DNA of 64,000 bases, from assembly GCA_008360975.2 (NCBI GenBank), contig CM039180.1, positions 11,747,122 to 11,811,121 of the forward strand. The letters run 5' to 3'. Below are positions 13,401 to 28,400 of this stretch, piece after piece. The DNA comes from Lichenostomus cassidix. Lineage: Eukaryota; Chordata; Aves; Passeriformes; Meliphagidae. How positions within the stretch are numbered: position 1 is the first letter of the stretch; the number at the start of each line of letters is the position of its first letter. The translations under genes and the position numbers were made by a program. Under the pieces are notes generated by a model, which worked only from the letters and a program-made list of their open reading frames with translations, ran no database searches and was not told the origin of the DNA.

Positions 13401-16400
13401 ACTTACACAATTTGTCAAACACCTCATTTATGGTCCCTAAAAACATCACCTGTTAAAACAACTACATCTCAATTTTCCTATGGTATAAATCTCCACTTTA
13501 AAATAAAGTATTTCACACTATATTTCCACTTAAGAGTAAAATCAAAGCTTTAAAAATTGTGTTATAAATGGCATCATGTGTGCAAATTTATTCAAGTCAT
13601 AAGAAAATATCTCCCCTCACACCTTTAAAGTCTTATGTCAGACTATAATATTAAAACTGCACTGACATGAAATAAAAGCTTAAAAAGAATCAAAGAACTG
13701 TTAAACTAGTACTACATACCTTAATAAAGTTTGCATTGATGTAGTCTGAATCTTGCGGGGGAGTTTTTAATGTCAGTTTAACTCGGCTGTGATCAACTAA
13801 AAAAAAAACCAAAATACTATTTTGAACAAGGATTACAACACATGTAGATCAACATATAACAGCAAATATAATAAATATAGTGCATTAAAGAACATTTCCC
13901 AAAGATAAGTCACACAAGCAAGAGTTCATTTTATTTATGGGTAAACCAACTCGGGCAGAGATAAGCAGAGCAGCTCCTAGTGCTGTGTGCTTCTGATGCT
14001 CAACTTCACAGGGCACCACACCTCCTGGAATTCCAAGAGCAAGTCAATTTCAAAGGGGCAAAACACAATTAATCAGAAGCCATCAAAACTGCAGTTGCAC
14101 AACATTAACACAGACCATGGTGGTCAGGATTCAGGCACACTTAGAGAAAGCAGAAAGAATAAAACACAAGTGCACAGGTAAAGTCTCTTAAAGTCTCTGC
14201 CAAGGAGTACTCCACCAGGCATCACACCAGGAAACAAACAGGCACCAGGGTCTATTGCTCTGGCACAGACTGACCCCTATCCCCCAAACACTGCACCAGG
14301 CTCTTTGCTGGAGCACTTCTGGGCTAGAAAGCAGCAGATTCCTTCATTTAGGGGTTTTGACATGTCAAGTTTCTGCCTCAAGCATTACTGACTGTCTCAA
14401 GAGAAAGCTTCTAATAAAAACAGCAGATTTTTGGAAACCAAAATCATCAGCAATATAAAAATAGCCTTATTACTTGCTGACAGAATAAATTAAATATTTT
14501 GGTATTCTTTACGGTGTTGAAAAAAAAGAATTGCATCTTTAATACAACAACTTGATTGTTACTAAAATGGTGTAGGTGGTTGGCAGGTTTGCATGTCCTT
14601 CCAGCTCTTGCTGATAAAAACACTTATTAACTACCTCATTAAAATTGTTCAAACTATCTCTACAATAGTTTTTTAGTTGGAAATCCATATCAGAGAAGAA
14701 TTATTTTCAAATGGGGCAACAAATATCTGCAGAAACAGCAGCTGCTCGAGCAATTTGTTACTTTCTGCTCCCAGGGTCAATTCCACAGAACAGAACAGCT
14801 GCTAAATGTTTGATTAGAACTTAATTCAAGAAAAAGACAAAGAACAAATATATTTCAAAAGAGAAAATATGGTTAGTTGGGTTTTTTGTTTTGACAAAAC
14901 ATCACTCATAATAAAACAGGGAACCATGCCCACAAGAAGGAAATGCAATGAGCTATTTCTATACAGAAATCTCTTCCAAAAACCTTGCAAGATGGTGAAA
15001 TTTTTCTGCCAGAGTCTTCATAACATGCAAAAACATATTTGTGTTACCATGTAATGCTTCTTAAAAAAGCACAAGTGTAAATTACAAGACTTTTAGATCA
15101 CAAACCTAAAGAAAACACATTCATATAAAGGCCTAGAAAAACCCTTAAAACACAGTGCATTGTTACATTCTGATACTCAGAGCAAAAAAACACAATAGTT
15201 TACCTGTAGAAGCAAGAACACTCTCTAAGCATGCAATGGTGTCACAGACTTTATATTAAAAACTGCTTTTAAATGGCAGAACAGACTAATTAAAGTAGCA
15301 GTCTAATGAGGGACACTATCTTCCCAGCACAGTAGATCCAAAATTCTAGAGCAGTTTTGAAATGTCAACATTGCCAGCCTGTCTCTCTGTGCCACAGCTC
15401 ATCTGTTACAGAGTTTTAGGACAGGAATTGAATTCTCCAAGAAAAATCCACTGCAGTTCTCAGCTTCTGAAGATTAAGTGCTTGGATATTGTTATATAAC
15501 TTAAAGGCTCAGTTCACAATAACTTCTTGGTTCTTCAGGTGACCAGAGAACAACACCATGTTGCATATAACCACCATTTAGGATGTCTTAGTAAACTGTA
15601 ATGGGAACATGCATCTTTTACTCTGAAGCCAGTGTCCAGTTAGTATTGAGACACTGATCTCTCTGGTAGCACTAACACTTCCTGATAAATACAGCACTAA
15701 TCTCTGATTAGGTTACAAATGTACATTCTTTCCTGGATTTATGAGAGATGGGCAGTGATACTTTGCCTTCCTCCTGCTTCTTCTCATTTCAAGCTGGTCT
15801 CCCATCACTTCACTGCTGGAACCTTTGGATGTTTGAGACATTCACTTAAACTGAAAATATACCTTCAATTTTCCTCAATGTCAGCTTTTGAAGTATGCTC
15901 ATTTCCCCACTGTGAGCTTCATACCCTTCCAGATCCCATGACTCAGGTCTTATTTTCATGCAGATGACAGATATGCTCATCTTCTGCTCTAGGTGCAGCC
16001 ATTCACTGCTGCAGTGCCACAGCCTCACCAACTAACAAGCAGAGTAAAATGTACCTGTTGCTGACCTTCTGGGATAAGAGAAGTAGCATTTTTCAGAAGA
16101 CTACCCTTTAATTTCACTGTCAGCTGCTCAGATCAAGAAGCACAGTAAGGGCTTCTGAAATACGTGGCCTCAGGAGCTACACAAGGTGAGCAGGTAACTA
16201 ACAGTCTTGGAATTTTAGGTCACTGATCTGTAATATCCACATGTCAGTGGGTTTAAAATCTAAACTGTGCTCTGACTCCTGCTTTCTGTGTCCACACATT
16301 AAAAATAATTTCATTTGGACTCTAGCAAAAGAGAAACCAAGGTTAATCCAGCACTGAAAGTTCTCCAACACCATTTGCAAGATACAAACAGGCAAAAAAG

Positions 16401-19400
16401 ACCTACTTTATTTCAAACCAGGTTCCTTAAGGCTCCTTAAAATTTTACCTAGAATTTATGCTGATCTTTGTGTGTTTTCTACAATGAATAACATGCTTCT
16501 AAGGAAAGTATGCATTTACGCACCTAGTAAAGTTCTCAGCTATTCTGAGCTAAAATGAAAGTGTTTGATATGGCTTCAGCATGAGCACAAACTTAACTTC
16601 AGCTGATATGTCTCCTAATAAAATATAGGGATATTCAATCACTTTGCCTTCCAAGTTAAAAATAAAACTTTAACAATGTCATCTTTCAGCAAATTATCTC
16701 AGATTTTGCCTTTCAGTAATAACTAAAAAGTAAAATTCAAAATACATGGAGAATAACAAGCCCTTTCCTTTGTCTCCTATTAACATGTAAATCAGACTTA
16801 CATGGCAATATATCCTTGTATCTATTCTTTTTAACATTTTCTTCTTTTTCACCAGTGGCTGTTGGGTAGATCTTCTCTGTTCTGTATTTTGTTGACAATC
16901 TTCTTAACCTCTGAAATAAAAGATTTATGTCATATTTTCAAGCCTCAAGATAAACATCACAAAGTATTAGTTTCGTTGATGAAGATGATCACTCAGGAAA
17001 AAAACTCCCCTTTTTTAATGTTCACTACGATTATGTTTTCTAATTACATCTAATTACCCAGGACTTTTAGCACATCAGCAGTTTATACCCAAGTTGTTGC
17101 CAGCTCTATGCATCTTTGGAAAAGCCACTATGGCACCAGCATGGACTATGGCTGTATTTCACTTAGACAATGCACTGCCCTGCTGTGGAGTAACATCTGC
17201 TTTAAGAATACCTGTGAGAAACAGAAACATCTCAGGATGCCTGCAGGAAGAGCACAGCCCAGGCTGGCTCAGGAACAGCTGCTCCTTGGCTCTGAGGCAC
17301 AAGGCTTCCAGCACTGACAACTGAACAGAAACCAAAGTCTCACATTTAACTGGTGCCAGATCCTAACGCCCAACTCCTGTTGAGTTTCAAGCTCAAAGAA
17401 AGGAAGTCCCTGTCTCTCAGGCACAAGCTATTCACAATTAAAATGAGTGACAGGAGGAGCTCTGCTGTGTTCACAATACGTAATTTTTTCCTCCTCCATC
17501 TATTTCAAATCCTAGAAATTTGAGAGAGTCAAGACCTCTAATAATAAAAACCAGCTCCTGCCTTCCAGTAACCTAAGAAATAAAAAGAGCAATACAGCTT
17601 TTATCATCCCAAACGAGTTAGGCCTTTGCAGCCTCAGAAATGAGGAGGAAAAGTACTCTTTGAAATCAGTTCAGCATCTCCAGTGAGGGGTGTTCTGTAT
17701 GGGTAGAAGGAGAGACATCCTTCATGCTTCCCTCCCTCTATATTCAATGCATCATTATATACTTGAATATTCAAAACATTCATGACTTGAATTCTTCTGG
17801 GAAAGAGGGACAATGGGGGAAGTTTTTCACTAGTTAAAAATGTGAATTTTGTTTGTCACTGACTGTGCAAAAACATACAGGCAGAAAGATATCATAAATA
17901 AGATGATCTGTTTGGAAAGCCAGTTTTTGTAGCTTTAGAAGAATTCAAGAAGAAAACACTCGGGACACTCATTTTACACTTCAATTAAAAATGTTTTGGA
18001 AACTCAAGCCCTTCAAAAACTCGTCCTAATTGATTATGCAAATGAGACAATTAATTATGCATATTAGGTCCAAAATCATCCTAGCTTCACTCCCAACCCC
18101 ATGGAAAAGAATCAAATCACATAAAATTTAGCATCTTTCTTACATAGAGAGAAACATTTAAATGAAATTTATCTCAACACAGTAAAAAAAGATCAAATTA
18201 CTTATGCAAATGTGGATAAGACTTGTCATTAATTTAATTGGATAATACACATCTAATAAACCAGAAAAGTGGCATTTACAGAGAAAAAACAAATAGCAAG
18301 GTAAAAAAAAAAAAAAGCAAATAAAGTAGTATCAGTTTTCAATTTTTTCTCTTCTGCGAGGACTTAATCCCAGATTAAATCACTGAACACTAAAAAGAGC
18401 AACAGAACTAGCCCACAACTTTTTTTTGTTAAAATTAATTTTCTGGAGAAACTTGCGGTATTAGTCAATGAAGAAAAACAGTAAATATATGGAGTTGTTA
18501 TAGTAAGTCTCTGACCACACAGTGATCAAACTGCTAAACATTTAACCTGAAAGCATTGCCACAGTGGGGAACAGGAAGATTCAATTCTTAAAAAGACACA
18601 AACAGTTCCTGGAAGCCTCCATACAGACCACACTGATCTTTGCAACACTAAAAACAAATGCCAGCATAACCTGTACACACAGCAGGCAGAGAAACCTGGG
18701 CTGTCCCCTGGCACAGAGAGCACCACTGCACATAGGAGACACTGCCCTATGTAACACTGACCTTTCCTGAGTCAAAAAATATCACTTGTGCTAAGACTGA
18801 ACACAACCAGGAGTCTAGAAATAGCAAAATGAATGCACATAATTTGGCTAAATCAGCTATGAACTGCAAGGCTGAGAAATAGTTTGAAATAGGCTACAGA
18901 CCTCCAATTAAGGGGGGAAAAAAAGCAAAGACAAACAATGACACTTTCCAAGCACAGTCACTAATATTATTTTTTGCATTATTCCACATCTCAACGTAAT
19001 TGTGAGCTTAAAATGGTTTTTTCTCCATCTTAGTGATTTTATGGGACAAATGTCATGACTGCTTAAAAGAAGTTTAGAGAAAAACTGCCTCTACAAACCA
19101 TGAATAGAAGCAAAAGTTATTTTACATGAGAAAGAGCACACTTAAGGAAGTCAGTTTAGGTATCAAAAAGCACCTTAGGAAGGTGATCCTTTTTGCTTTA
19201 GCCCATTTTAAAGGCATGCAAGAAAAGACACTACCACCAATACAATTTGGATGAATTGTAAGGCAAAAAGGTTCAAGTGACTAATAACAACTTTCATCTT
19301 CCAGAAAGCAATGCTATGAGAATCCAGCATGGCCTTCCTCCCTACATGGTTCAATCTCCCCTGCTCTACAATCTGCTAAACAGACCAGAAAGTAGGATTA

Positions 19401-22400
19401 GCTTAGCCCAGCTTCAAGGCAAAGCCTGGAAATGAAATACAGGTTGATTTTAGCACACATCTGTTCCTAAAATACTTCAGGATTCATGCTTTTAATGCCT
19501 GTTTGCCAGCTGTTCTGTGACAAGGGTAATAGAAAATACCTAAATACAGTCCTGAGAGTAATCAAAATGAGTAAGGAACATTCTTAACGATGTATAGTAG
19601 TATCTGCTACATAGAGTAATATCTATTTCATGCTTTGGAAGAGGAAGAATTGACTAAAGAGTAAGGAAAGAATTTTAAAAAGGGAGCTTTGAACAGACTA
19701 CCACAGGCATGGCAAAGTGCCAGACTCAGCAGAGGATTCCACCCCACATGCAATAGAAAATTCCTGCAGAAGGCTATTGCAGTGTGCTCTCAGCTTGCTG
19801 TGGGATGCAAGGGATCCAGTGCTTCCTAGGTTACAGCCCAGAGTGACCAGGATGAGGAGAATGTAGTCAATAGCAAAACAGGGGTAATGACAGGGCAGAA
19901 AAGAATTCTGTTCAGACTACACTAAGCTGACAAGACATCCAGCAAGATTCGTCTCAGCCCGGTTTCATGCTAATTCTCAATAAACAACTGTCTCCAGTAC
20001 AAAGCAGCACTCATTTGGGTCAAGTCAGTAAACTGCCAAAATGCTCCCCAAAGATACTGGGATGCCAACAGCAGGGCCATGGGAGCTCCAGCCTGGTGTC
20101 TCTGCAGATAACACTGGGTGCTTCCGTGACGTTCGCCTGGACAGTGGGACTGCTATTCTGGTACCACAGAAATCTTCACTGGTATATTCTTTTAAGAAGA
20201 AAATAGTCAAAGGGTAAGTATGATGAACCATAAATATACACTTTAAGAACTACATTCACAAGGCCTTTAGTTCCACTGTTAGAAAAGCTCGATTTTAATT
20301 CTGCTTATTCATTGCATGACAGAAGTGGTTTGTGGGGTGGTGACAAACACCACATGTGACAGTGGGGAGATGAGTCTTTGAAACAATTTAAGGTTCAGAA
20401 ACATACTTCTAACTTTCACAGTGGTTTTACAATCTGTACTACAAATCTACTTCAGAATTTTTACAAAAAGACAAACCAGCTTTTCAAACCAAACTTATGG
20501 AATCTGACTGTATTAAGAAGAACTTTGTCCAATCAGTTCAGGAAATACAGATCTTTGACTTTCATTATCAGTTTATTTATTTATTTAACACTTTAGAAAG
20601 CCTGCAAAGACAATGCCTAATATCATAAAAGTGCTGTTTGTGGATTAAAGAAAGTATTTATATAGCCTACTGAGATTTAAAGAACTCACTTCAAAAGCAT
20701 AAACTTTATTTAAGATAAAAAAGTTCCTTTGACTCCTTTCCAGGCTTCTTTTCAAGGAGAACATGACAAATATTTCACCAGAGTTCCTGTTATCTCAAGT
20801 CCTCAAACTGCCTCCTAAGCCTTGTGTGACATGTCTAATTGGCAAAACAAGAGATAATACAACAGTGATGCTCTCTAGACTCTCCTTTCTGACCATTCCT
20901 GAGGAGCAGGACATACCAGAGTGTCAGATGCCAGCTGCTACAATATTCCACAACACCCACTTGCCATGTGACAACAGGCCACAGAACCAGGCTCAGGAAG
21001 CTCTACACAGCCAGCTCTGGCAGTGGTCTCCTGATATTGTACCAATCACACAGGAACATATTTTGTTTTGCAAAATTTGCCTGAGTGCTTTTCAGAAATA
21101 CTCAAAGAAACCAAAAAATTAAAGAAAAGCTTGCATAAAAGTTACCTTAAAAATCAGAGCATAAAAGAAGATGCTAGGAAACTTAATCACCACAAAAATG
21201 TCAAAATTACTACCTACTGGTTATCTACAGTCAGATTGCCCAGGTTTCAGGTTCTGCTGTACCTATAAATGAAGAAATGCCAGAGACGCCTTTGCAAAAG
21301 ACAATGCAGACTTTGATACCAGTGCTCACATGAGGCTCTGACTTCCTAAAACTGCTTTGGTTCGAGAAGTATTTTAACTTCAAGTCCTTGCAAATCCAAC
21401 TGGAGTTTTCCTGTATCACTTTCTCATCAGTGAGGTCTCTTGGAAACACCAAGACCAGCTGATGGTAGTAAACTCAGGTGCAGAATGGACTATTCAGGAA
21501 TGCCTGTGCAGCTCTGTGTTGCAATAGCAAGGAATAAATGAACACAGTGAACACCACTTTGTCTTAGGAGTATTTGAAAAACAGCATACACTTGTAACCC
21601 ATTTCAACATTTCCCCATTGATTCCTGTCAGCTTTCAAACAGCAATTGTTTGCAAGAATTCCTAGCCCTCGTGAAGGAGGGGAAAGCCTTCCCAAACACT
21701 AGTGAAACAAACAATGAAAGGAGAATTATTTGCTTCTGTAAAACTTCACTGTATCTCAACATTCACAGATGGCTTTGGCTGCAAAAAAACCAGGCTAGCA
21801 GTCTGCACTGAACCTATCTCTCTGAAACAAAGACCTGAAAGGAGATTGCAGGCTGAACTGATAGAAGTTTTCATCACCTTGGCATTCTCTTCTGGCAACA
21901 ACTACTAACCCTCGAGCTCCAGGTGCTCCAAGGGAATCTCTGCTGAAGTGATTAACAGACAAGCCTGATAACTACACTCCCTTGGGAGCTCTGTCTTCAG
22001 TGTTTCATTGCAGGACAATGATGAGTCCAAAAACACCCACTGCATTCCAGGAAGCTTTTGGGAACCACGTAAAAGAAAAATCCCTCCAAAATTACCCAGA
22101 CAACTGAAAACAGCATCATTTCAGTATTAGATTGCCCAGTGTATTCTATACAGGAGTTGGACATCAATGATCCAGGTGGGTTCCTTCCAACTCAGGACAT
22201 TCTGTGATTTTACATCATCTTAACTCTCCGATATTTTCTGAAGAAAGAGATGAATTCATGTTATTGCGTTAATTGGAGACTTGTATCCCATAAAGAAGTA
22301 TCAGCCAATATAGACAATGCTGGTACATCCTCATGCAGAGAAAGCAAAATGATAGTACTGTAAGCAGCCTATTAAGGAGTACATCTTACTTTCTTCAGTC

Positions 22401-25400
22401 TCACATTAAAACCAGAAACAGGTAAAAAACTCAAACCAGCAGCTTACTCTACAGAATTAGGTATTGTCAAAGTAAGACCAACATTTCCCATCTTTCCAAA
22501 CCTATCTTTTCCCTAAGAAAAATGTTAGAATCAGACACATCTCCCACACTGCTAATAACTAAAGACAGCTTTACACAGACACTATCAAAATGTGGGCTGA
22601 TTACTTTAAAAAATCTTCTTTCCTCTCCCTCATTTCTAAAACTACTTTTATACTATCTGTATGTTGATCCTAGTCTAAACTAGCAATACTACCAATTACA
22701 GTTTCAGTTAGTTTATGCTCAGCACAATAGTTAAGCCACCTACCTACGGCCAGTTTTACAAGGCTGGAGAAGGCTAAGATGTGTGGTTTGGTGACAAGCA
22801 AGGAAATAATTGAACAAAGCAGAACATTAAGTTACGAAAGCATTACTGGTATTAGCTAGTTGGTTACTAATGGATGTTCTGAGATATTTTAAAAAGTCCT
22901 GCAGCAGACTCATTATGAACTGGGATTATAACTTCCCATCTCTGAACCATACTGTTCCCTCAGCATGCCCACATGATTGCAGTGACTACTGTGAACATGT
23001 TACAACAAGTGAAAACATGCTGGACAATGAAGCAGTAACAGTTCTTTATAGACTGTGAGTGAAGAACATGAACATTTCTGTCAGTATGAAAGCACGCAAT
23101 TAGAAAGTGGACTGCTCTGGACTCAAGTCTCAGAAGCACCTTGATGCAAAACCAGCAAAGGTTAACATTAGCACACATAACAACAAGCAGGCTTCTGTTA
23201 ACAGCAACTGTGTTAGAGCAATTCCAGAATAATTGTTGATAATTCAAAACAGAAAAAAGCCTCAGATTTTTTTGCAACAAGATGATTTTCTGTCTTCACA
23301 ACATTAAACTCAAACAGCATATGGAAGCAAAGGACTTAGAGAAAGAAAGAAATAAAACTCATGAACCAGGGAACCCCCATGTTTAAAACCATTATTTGCA
23401 TGTTACGTGATTCATTATTTTCCTCTTATTCCTTCTCTACCAGGTTCTATGCATGCTGACAGCCTAAGTATATTAAAATCATCACATTAATCTGGATTTA
23501 AAACTAAAAATTATTATAGGTTTAGGTAAACCTCTTTTCAAGAGCCAGTCTGACTTACCCAGGAGAGGTGACCACACTACAGTCCACTCTATCTCTTAAG
23601 TCAGTAAAATTTTGAAATCCTGGATGTGACACTGACACTGTCAGTGCAACATTTGAGTGAAGCCTTCAACAAACCATGTCCTTCACCCGATATAGAGATG
23701 AAGTAGATACTTGTGCTTGTCTCCCTTACACACACCAGATTTACAGTTTCTCAGAAATTCAAAACCCAAGAGCTGTGATGTAACAGGAACAGATACCAAA
23801 GTAACAATGTCCTCAGCACCAGACTGTGGAAACCTAGAAGAAATTATCTAAAGGCAAGTTGAGATTTTTTCCACAAAGAACACCCCAAAGGCAAGAGGTT
23901 TTGCTCCAGGACAATCAGGCTGCTAAATGGAACACAAGCTATACTTCTTCATGGCCTCAGGAGGGGCTGGACCAGTCACTGTCCATGATAACTTTGTGGC
24001 TCTTCACCTTTAGTGCTCGTGTCTCAACCAATATATCCTGAACTAGTCAAAAGCACCCTCTGACAAGCATTCACAGGAAAACCTGTATAGCAAATACACG
24101 TGAGGTACAACTCGTATCAATGAACTGCATGACGATTGACATAAGTGTTAGTTAAGCCTCTGTCCTTGAAGAATATTGAGGTTTTTTAACCAGATCAATT
24201 CTCCCTGAAATATTTCATCATCTATCACCACCTGTTACTCCCCAGTCTTTACCATTCCCTTGCCTGCCACTTGACAGTATGTGGCATGAAGTATTAAGAT
24301 CCATGGAGAATGTATCTTGCTTTTGTTTCTGGTCAGGGTGAAAGAAAAGGGGGGAAACCAACCCAAATTCTCCTCCCCCTTCCTTCACAAGATGCAAAAC
24401 CCTTCCTCTTTTCCCACGCCTTGGAACACATTTCCTTGAGGTCAGTGTTTGTTTTCCAAGCAATTCATACAAGGTGAAAAAAAAAAGCACCAGAACTGAA
24501 ACAGGAAACACTGAGCTTTCACTCCAACAGAAGTAAGCTAGAATTTCCTACCTGCTAGTCCCCCACTACCAAAGCTACCATAAATAAAGACACAGGAGAA
24601 TACTCTTAGATCCTTATTAAAATCTTATTTAAGTCTTTTAATAAATCTGCACACACACACATACTCCCTCAAAAAAAGGTCTGCCACAGCTGTTGCGTTC
24701 TGCCTTCCCAAAAGGGTTTTAACAGCCATGTCTTGCCAATTTATCTGAAACACAGACCCTGCCCTGAGACTGTCACTGAGAATGACTTTAAGCTGAAAAG
24801 CTGGAGCCTAACAACTGCTCAGGGTAAAAAGCAGGGCTGTTTGTGCAATCAAGAAACATTGCAACTGCAATCTGGTTTTGAGTCCAAATTACTTTACTGA
24901 AACATCTCTAGAGCTCAAAGGTGCTGTTCCTTCCAGTGACATCCTTTGGCATACAGCTGAATTGCTATTCAATGACATGAGCTTAGTGTTATACATGCAA
25001 TTCCAATAAAAATATGCCAATTCTGTCTTTCCCCAGAAGTCTAACTTTTTTTTTTTTTTTTAAGCAATCTTGAGCATTGTATAGAAACACAGTATCTTTA
25101 GAGACTTTTCAGCAGTTTAGAACCCTCCACTATTCAGCAGGTAAAGCTAGGATACTGATAATATCACTATGCTAGTTCATGACTGGCAAGTAAAACACCC
25201 AAAAGTTTTAATAGCTACTCCCCTTCCAAAACCCCCACTATCTAATAAATAAAAATAAGAAAACTTTTGACAAGTGCTGAATCAGTGCTTCCATGCAGCA
25301 ACACACACACAGGGATTGTAAAAAAAAAAGAAAAAAAAAAAGATAAGTTAGCGAATAGAAGATACATTTCTACTATCTGGAGAAAACACTCTAAACAACT

Positions 25401-28400
25401 ATTTTCACCCCTTCTTTGAGGCTGTGTTTGCAAGCCAAGGAATGTTATAGTTATAAAGAGGCCATTTATGATAGAGTTCAATAGCATTTTAAGAGCTAGA
25501 GAGAAGTAGCCTCATTAAAGTCACCAACTTGTACTAAGATTTCAACTGTAATAACCCTAGCTAATAACCAGCACAATATTTATGGAGAGACAACGCAATT
25601 CTGTGTTGCAATTATTCATATTTGTAGTATCTGTCAATTTTTGCCTAACCAATTTGTCCCCAACAATTCAGAAGCACACACCTTCCAGGCAGAATTCTGG
25701 TTTCAAAAAGAGACAGGACAGGGAATCTAATGGCCAACAAAATTCTCATCATTCTGGCAGAAAGAGCTATAAAGCAACTATTGAAATAAAACCAAAGCAA
25801 TAATGGCTCGGACAGAATAAATCCAGACAACCAATTATTCCCAGGCATGACTTTAGATTATTTCTCCCCATTAGAGTTCTTGCTTTAATGCCTGAACATT
25901 CAAGTAGCACTGAGCAGTGCTGAATGTTCAAACTCTTGGATAGTATGAACTCTACCATTTGTTTCTGATGAATTAAAAAAAAAAAAAGTCCTTAAATCTT
26001 TTCCATACATGCTGCATTGTATGCAATTGTCTCCTATAAAAGTAACACAAGCATCTACACAGTATTACCACGAAGATATGTATATACTATAGCATTAATA
26101 TAGTATTACCACTCAAGGAGAATGTTTCTTACTTTCTTCAGATTTTGTTCAATAACCACTTCAAGAACATAACCATTTATTGTTTGACAAACCATTAACC
26201 CTCTGAATTCCACAGTAACCTTAATCCCAGGTATTCTCAGGCCATGCCAATCCAAAAGTGGCTACAAAAGAAACAGTTGTCTCTTCAACAGGCCTGTATC
26301 TTGACAAGATACAAAGACAAGAATACCACAGTGAAGTTACCAGAAAGTAAATGAAAATACTGTTTTAATCAAACAGTTTGAAGTTTAACTTTTTAAAATC
26401 ATGAACATTTTTGAGGTAATTTTTAATTCTGAAGACTCACAAAAGCTTGTACCCAGAAGGTCAAGTAAAAGACATTCAGTGTACATCCTCTTAAAACCCA
26501 TGCTGAGAACCTCCACCACTATACCACTCATACTTGTAAAATAAAGCCTTTATATAAATTTTATTCTGTACATCAAAACCACAGCACAAATTTTAAATTC
26601 TTTTCCAAATAGTTGTAGGATTCCTTTTTTACATTTATAATGCAATTATTTCTGCATTTCCTACATTTTGGAGAGCAAAGAAAAAATTAGCTCATATGAA
26701 GTATATGCTCAGTCACCTAAAGGTTTTCAAGTACCCCACAACTTAAGTTTGTTACACAGCTAATGTGCAATACAGTGTTAAATTTCAAGAAATAGAATGG
26801 TCCTCAAGTCAACTGGTAAAATGAATCTGGTTCAGGCAAGTGCCTTGTCAATCAAGCTGCTGATAAATTTAAAAGAAACCTCAGCTGCCATTGCTTTAAA
26901 AAGATTAATATTTACAATCCAGAATGTACAAGTCGATAGTTTGTTTGGTAAACAATAGCATGGGGTTTTTATCTGATACACAAACAACTTTATTCAACAC
27001 CTCCGGGTTCTGGATGACAGATTTACTTCCAGGAATTTCAGAAACACACGGGAACACCTTCAGATCCCACCTCAAGATCTTTATCTGTAATTCTCATCTA
27101 TGTGGAATATGTGACTCCACTTCCTTTCTTGGAAAAGGAAGTTGTTCCAATCTGAGCTTCAAATAAGTATTTGATATGGTGCCAATTCTAAAGAAGACTA
27201 TGTGAATTTCTACAGGAATTCAGTCGAGACTAGTCTCTTTAGTTTGTTTTTACAAGGAAAAATTAAAAAATCATCTGACTGAAAGGATTGCACAAGCAGA
27301 GTTTCTCAAAAAAATTTCCCAGACCAAGCAGGCATTTTCCTTCATGACCTCTCCAGCAAAGCAGTGCACACTGACAGACATCTGATGACAAAGCAGAAGA
27401 CAGTAAGAGATGAAGATGGGAATACAACAATAATCAAGAGAGCTGACGTTCATGGTACAAGAAAAAAGAATAAACCTCAAAAATGCCAAATAAAGTTGTA
27501 CACTAGAAGTTATAATGAAAGAAACACAAATGCATTTCACAAATAACTAAGTGGCAACTCAAGTGTTTCTAGAAGTCACTAAGGAAAAAAAGACACAGAA
27601 AAGTAACTGATAACCTGTATTCAGTAGGAAGTTTGGCATGCTGGGAAACTACAGATGAGACAATATAAATTCTCAACAGACAACAGGGCATAGAAAAACA
27701 AAGTAGTTTTTCTTTTTAGTTAACATAACGGGTTAGTTAAAGCTGTGATTTTTCTGTTTTGATGGACTGTATGTTCTTAAGTTTCTCTGTGGTCTGAAAT
27801 TCATAAAACTAATTCAACTTGAAATTAATGAAATTTTCCTCTTAGGACAGAAACAGTCATATTCTAGTATTGCTTGCATTGCATAACTGCACATAAAAAG
27901 TGTTAGTAGCTTTTACATTTGTTTTCTCGTACTTCATATAAAACACAAATCCTTTTTTTTATGGCGATGGGTGTGGTTGTATTAGTGTGGTTTTATCTGG
28001 GGATACTTTCAAAGTACCCCCAAACCAAAGAAGACTAGCAAATAATTGCATCTTTCAGAAAAAAAAAATAAAAATCAATGTTTACTCTCGACAAGAAAGC
28101 AGTATTTTCCTTTTAAAAACAGCCCCTGAACATTTAAGGCTAACACCCTCATCCTAAGCACTGTCAGTCTACATTTCCTATGATTCTTGCACCATTAAAG
28201 AGGCCTGAAAGGCTTTTTTTTTTAAAGTCCTAATTTAAGTTCCTTGAAACTGTCTCATTTTAACCTCATTTAGAAAGTTACCAGATGGTCAACAAATCCA
28301 AACCAAGTACATTATTGTTTAATGAGCACTAGTGCAGAATAGTTTAAACACTTGAGAGATCAAACAATAATCTGCAGCAATACTTAAGCATGGCATCTCC

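Noticed and set aside
20763..21122. Plus-strand 119-codon open frame in intron 1
   Set aside because: No domain or splice context; average intron composition.
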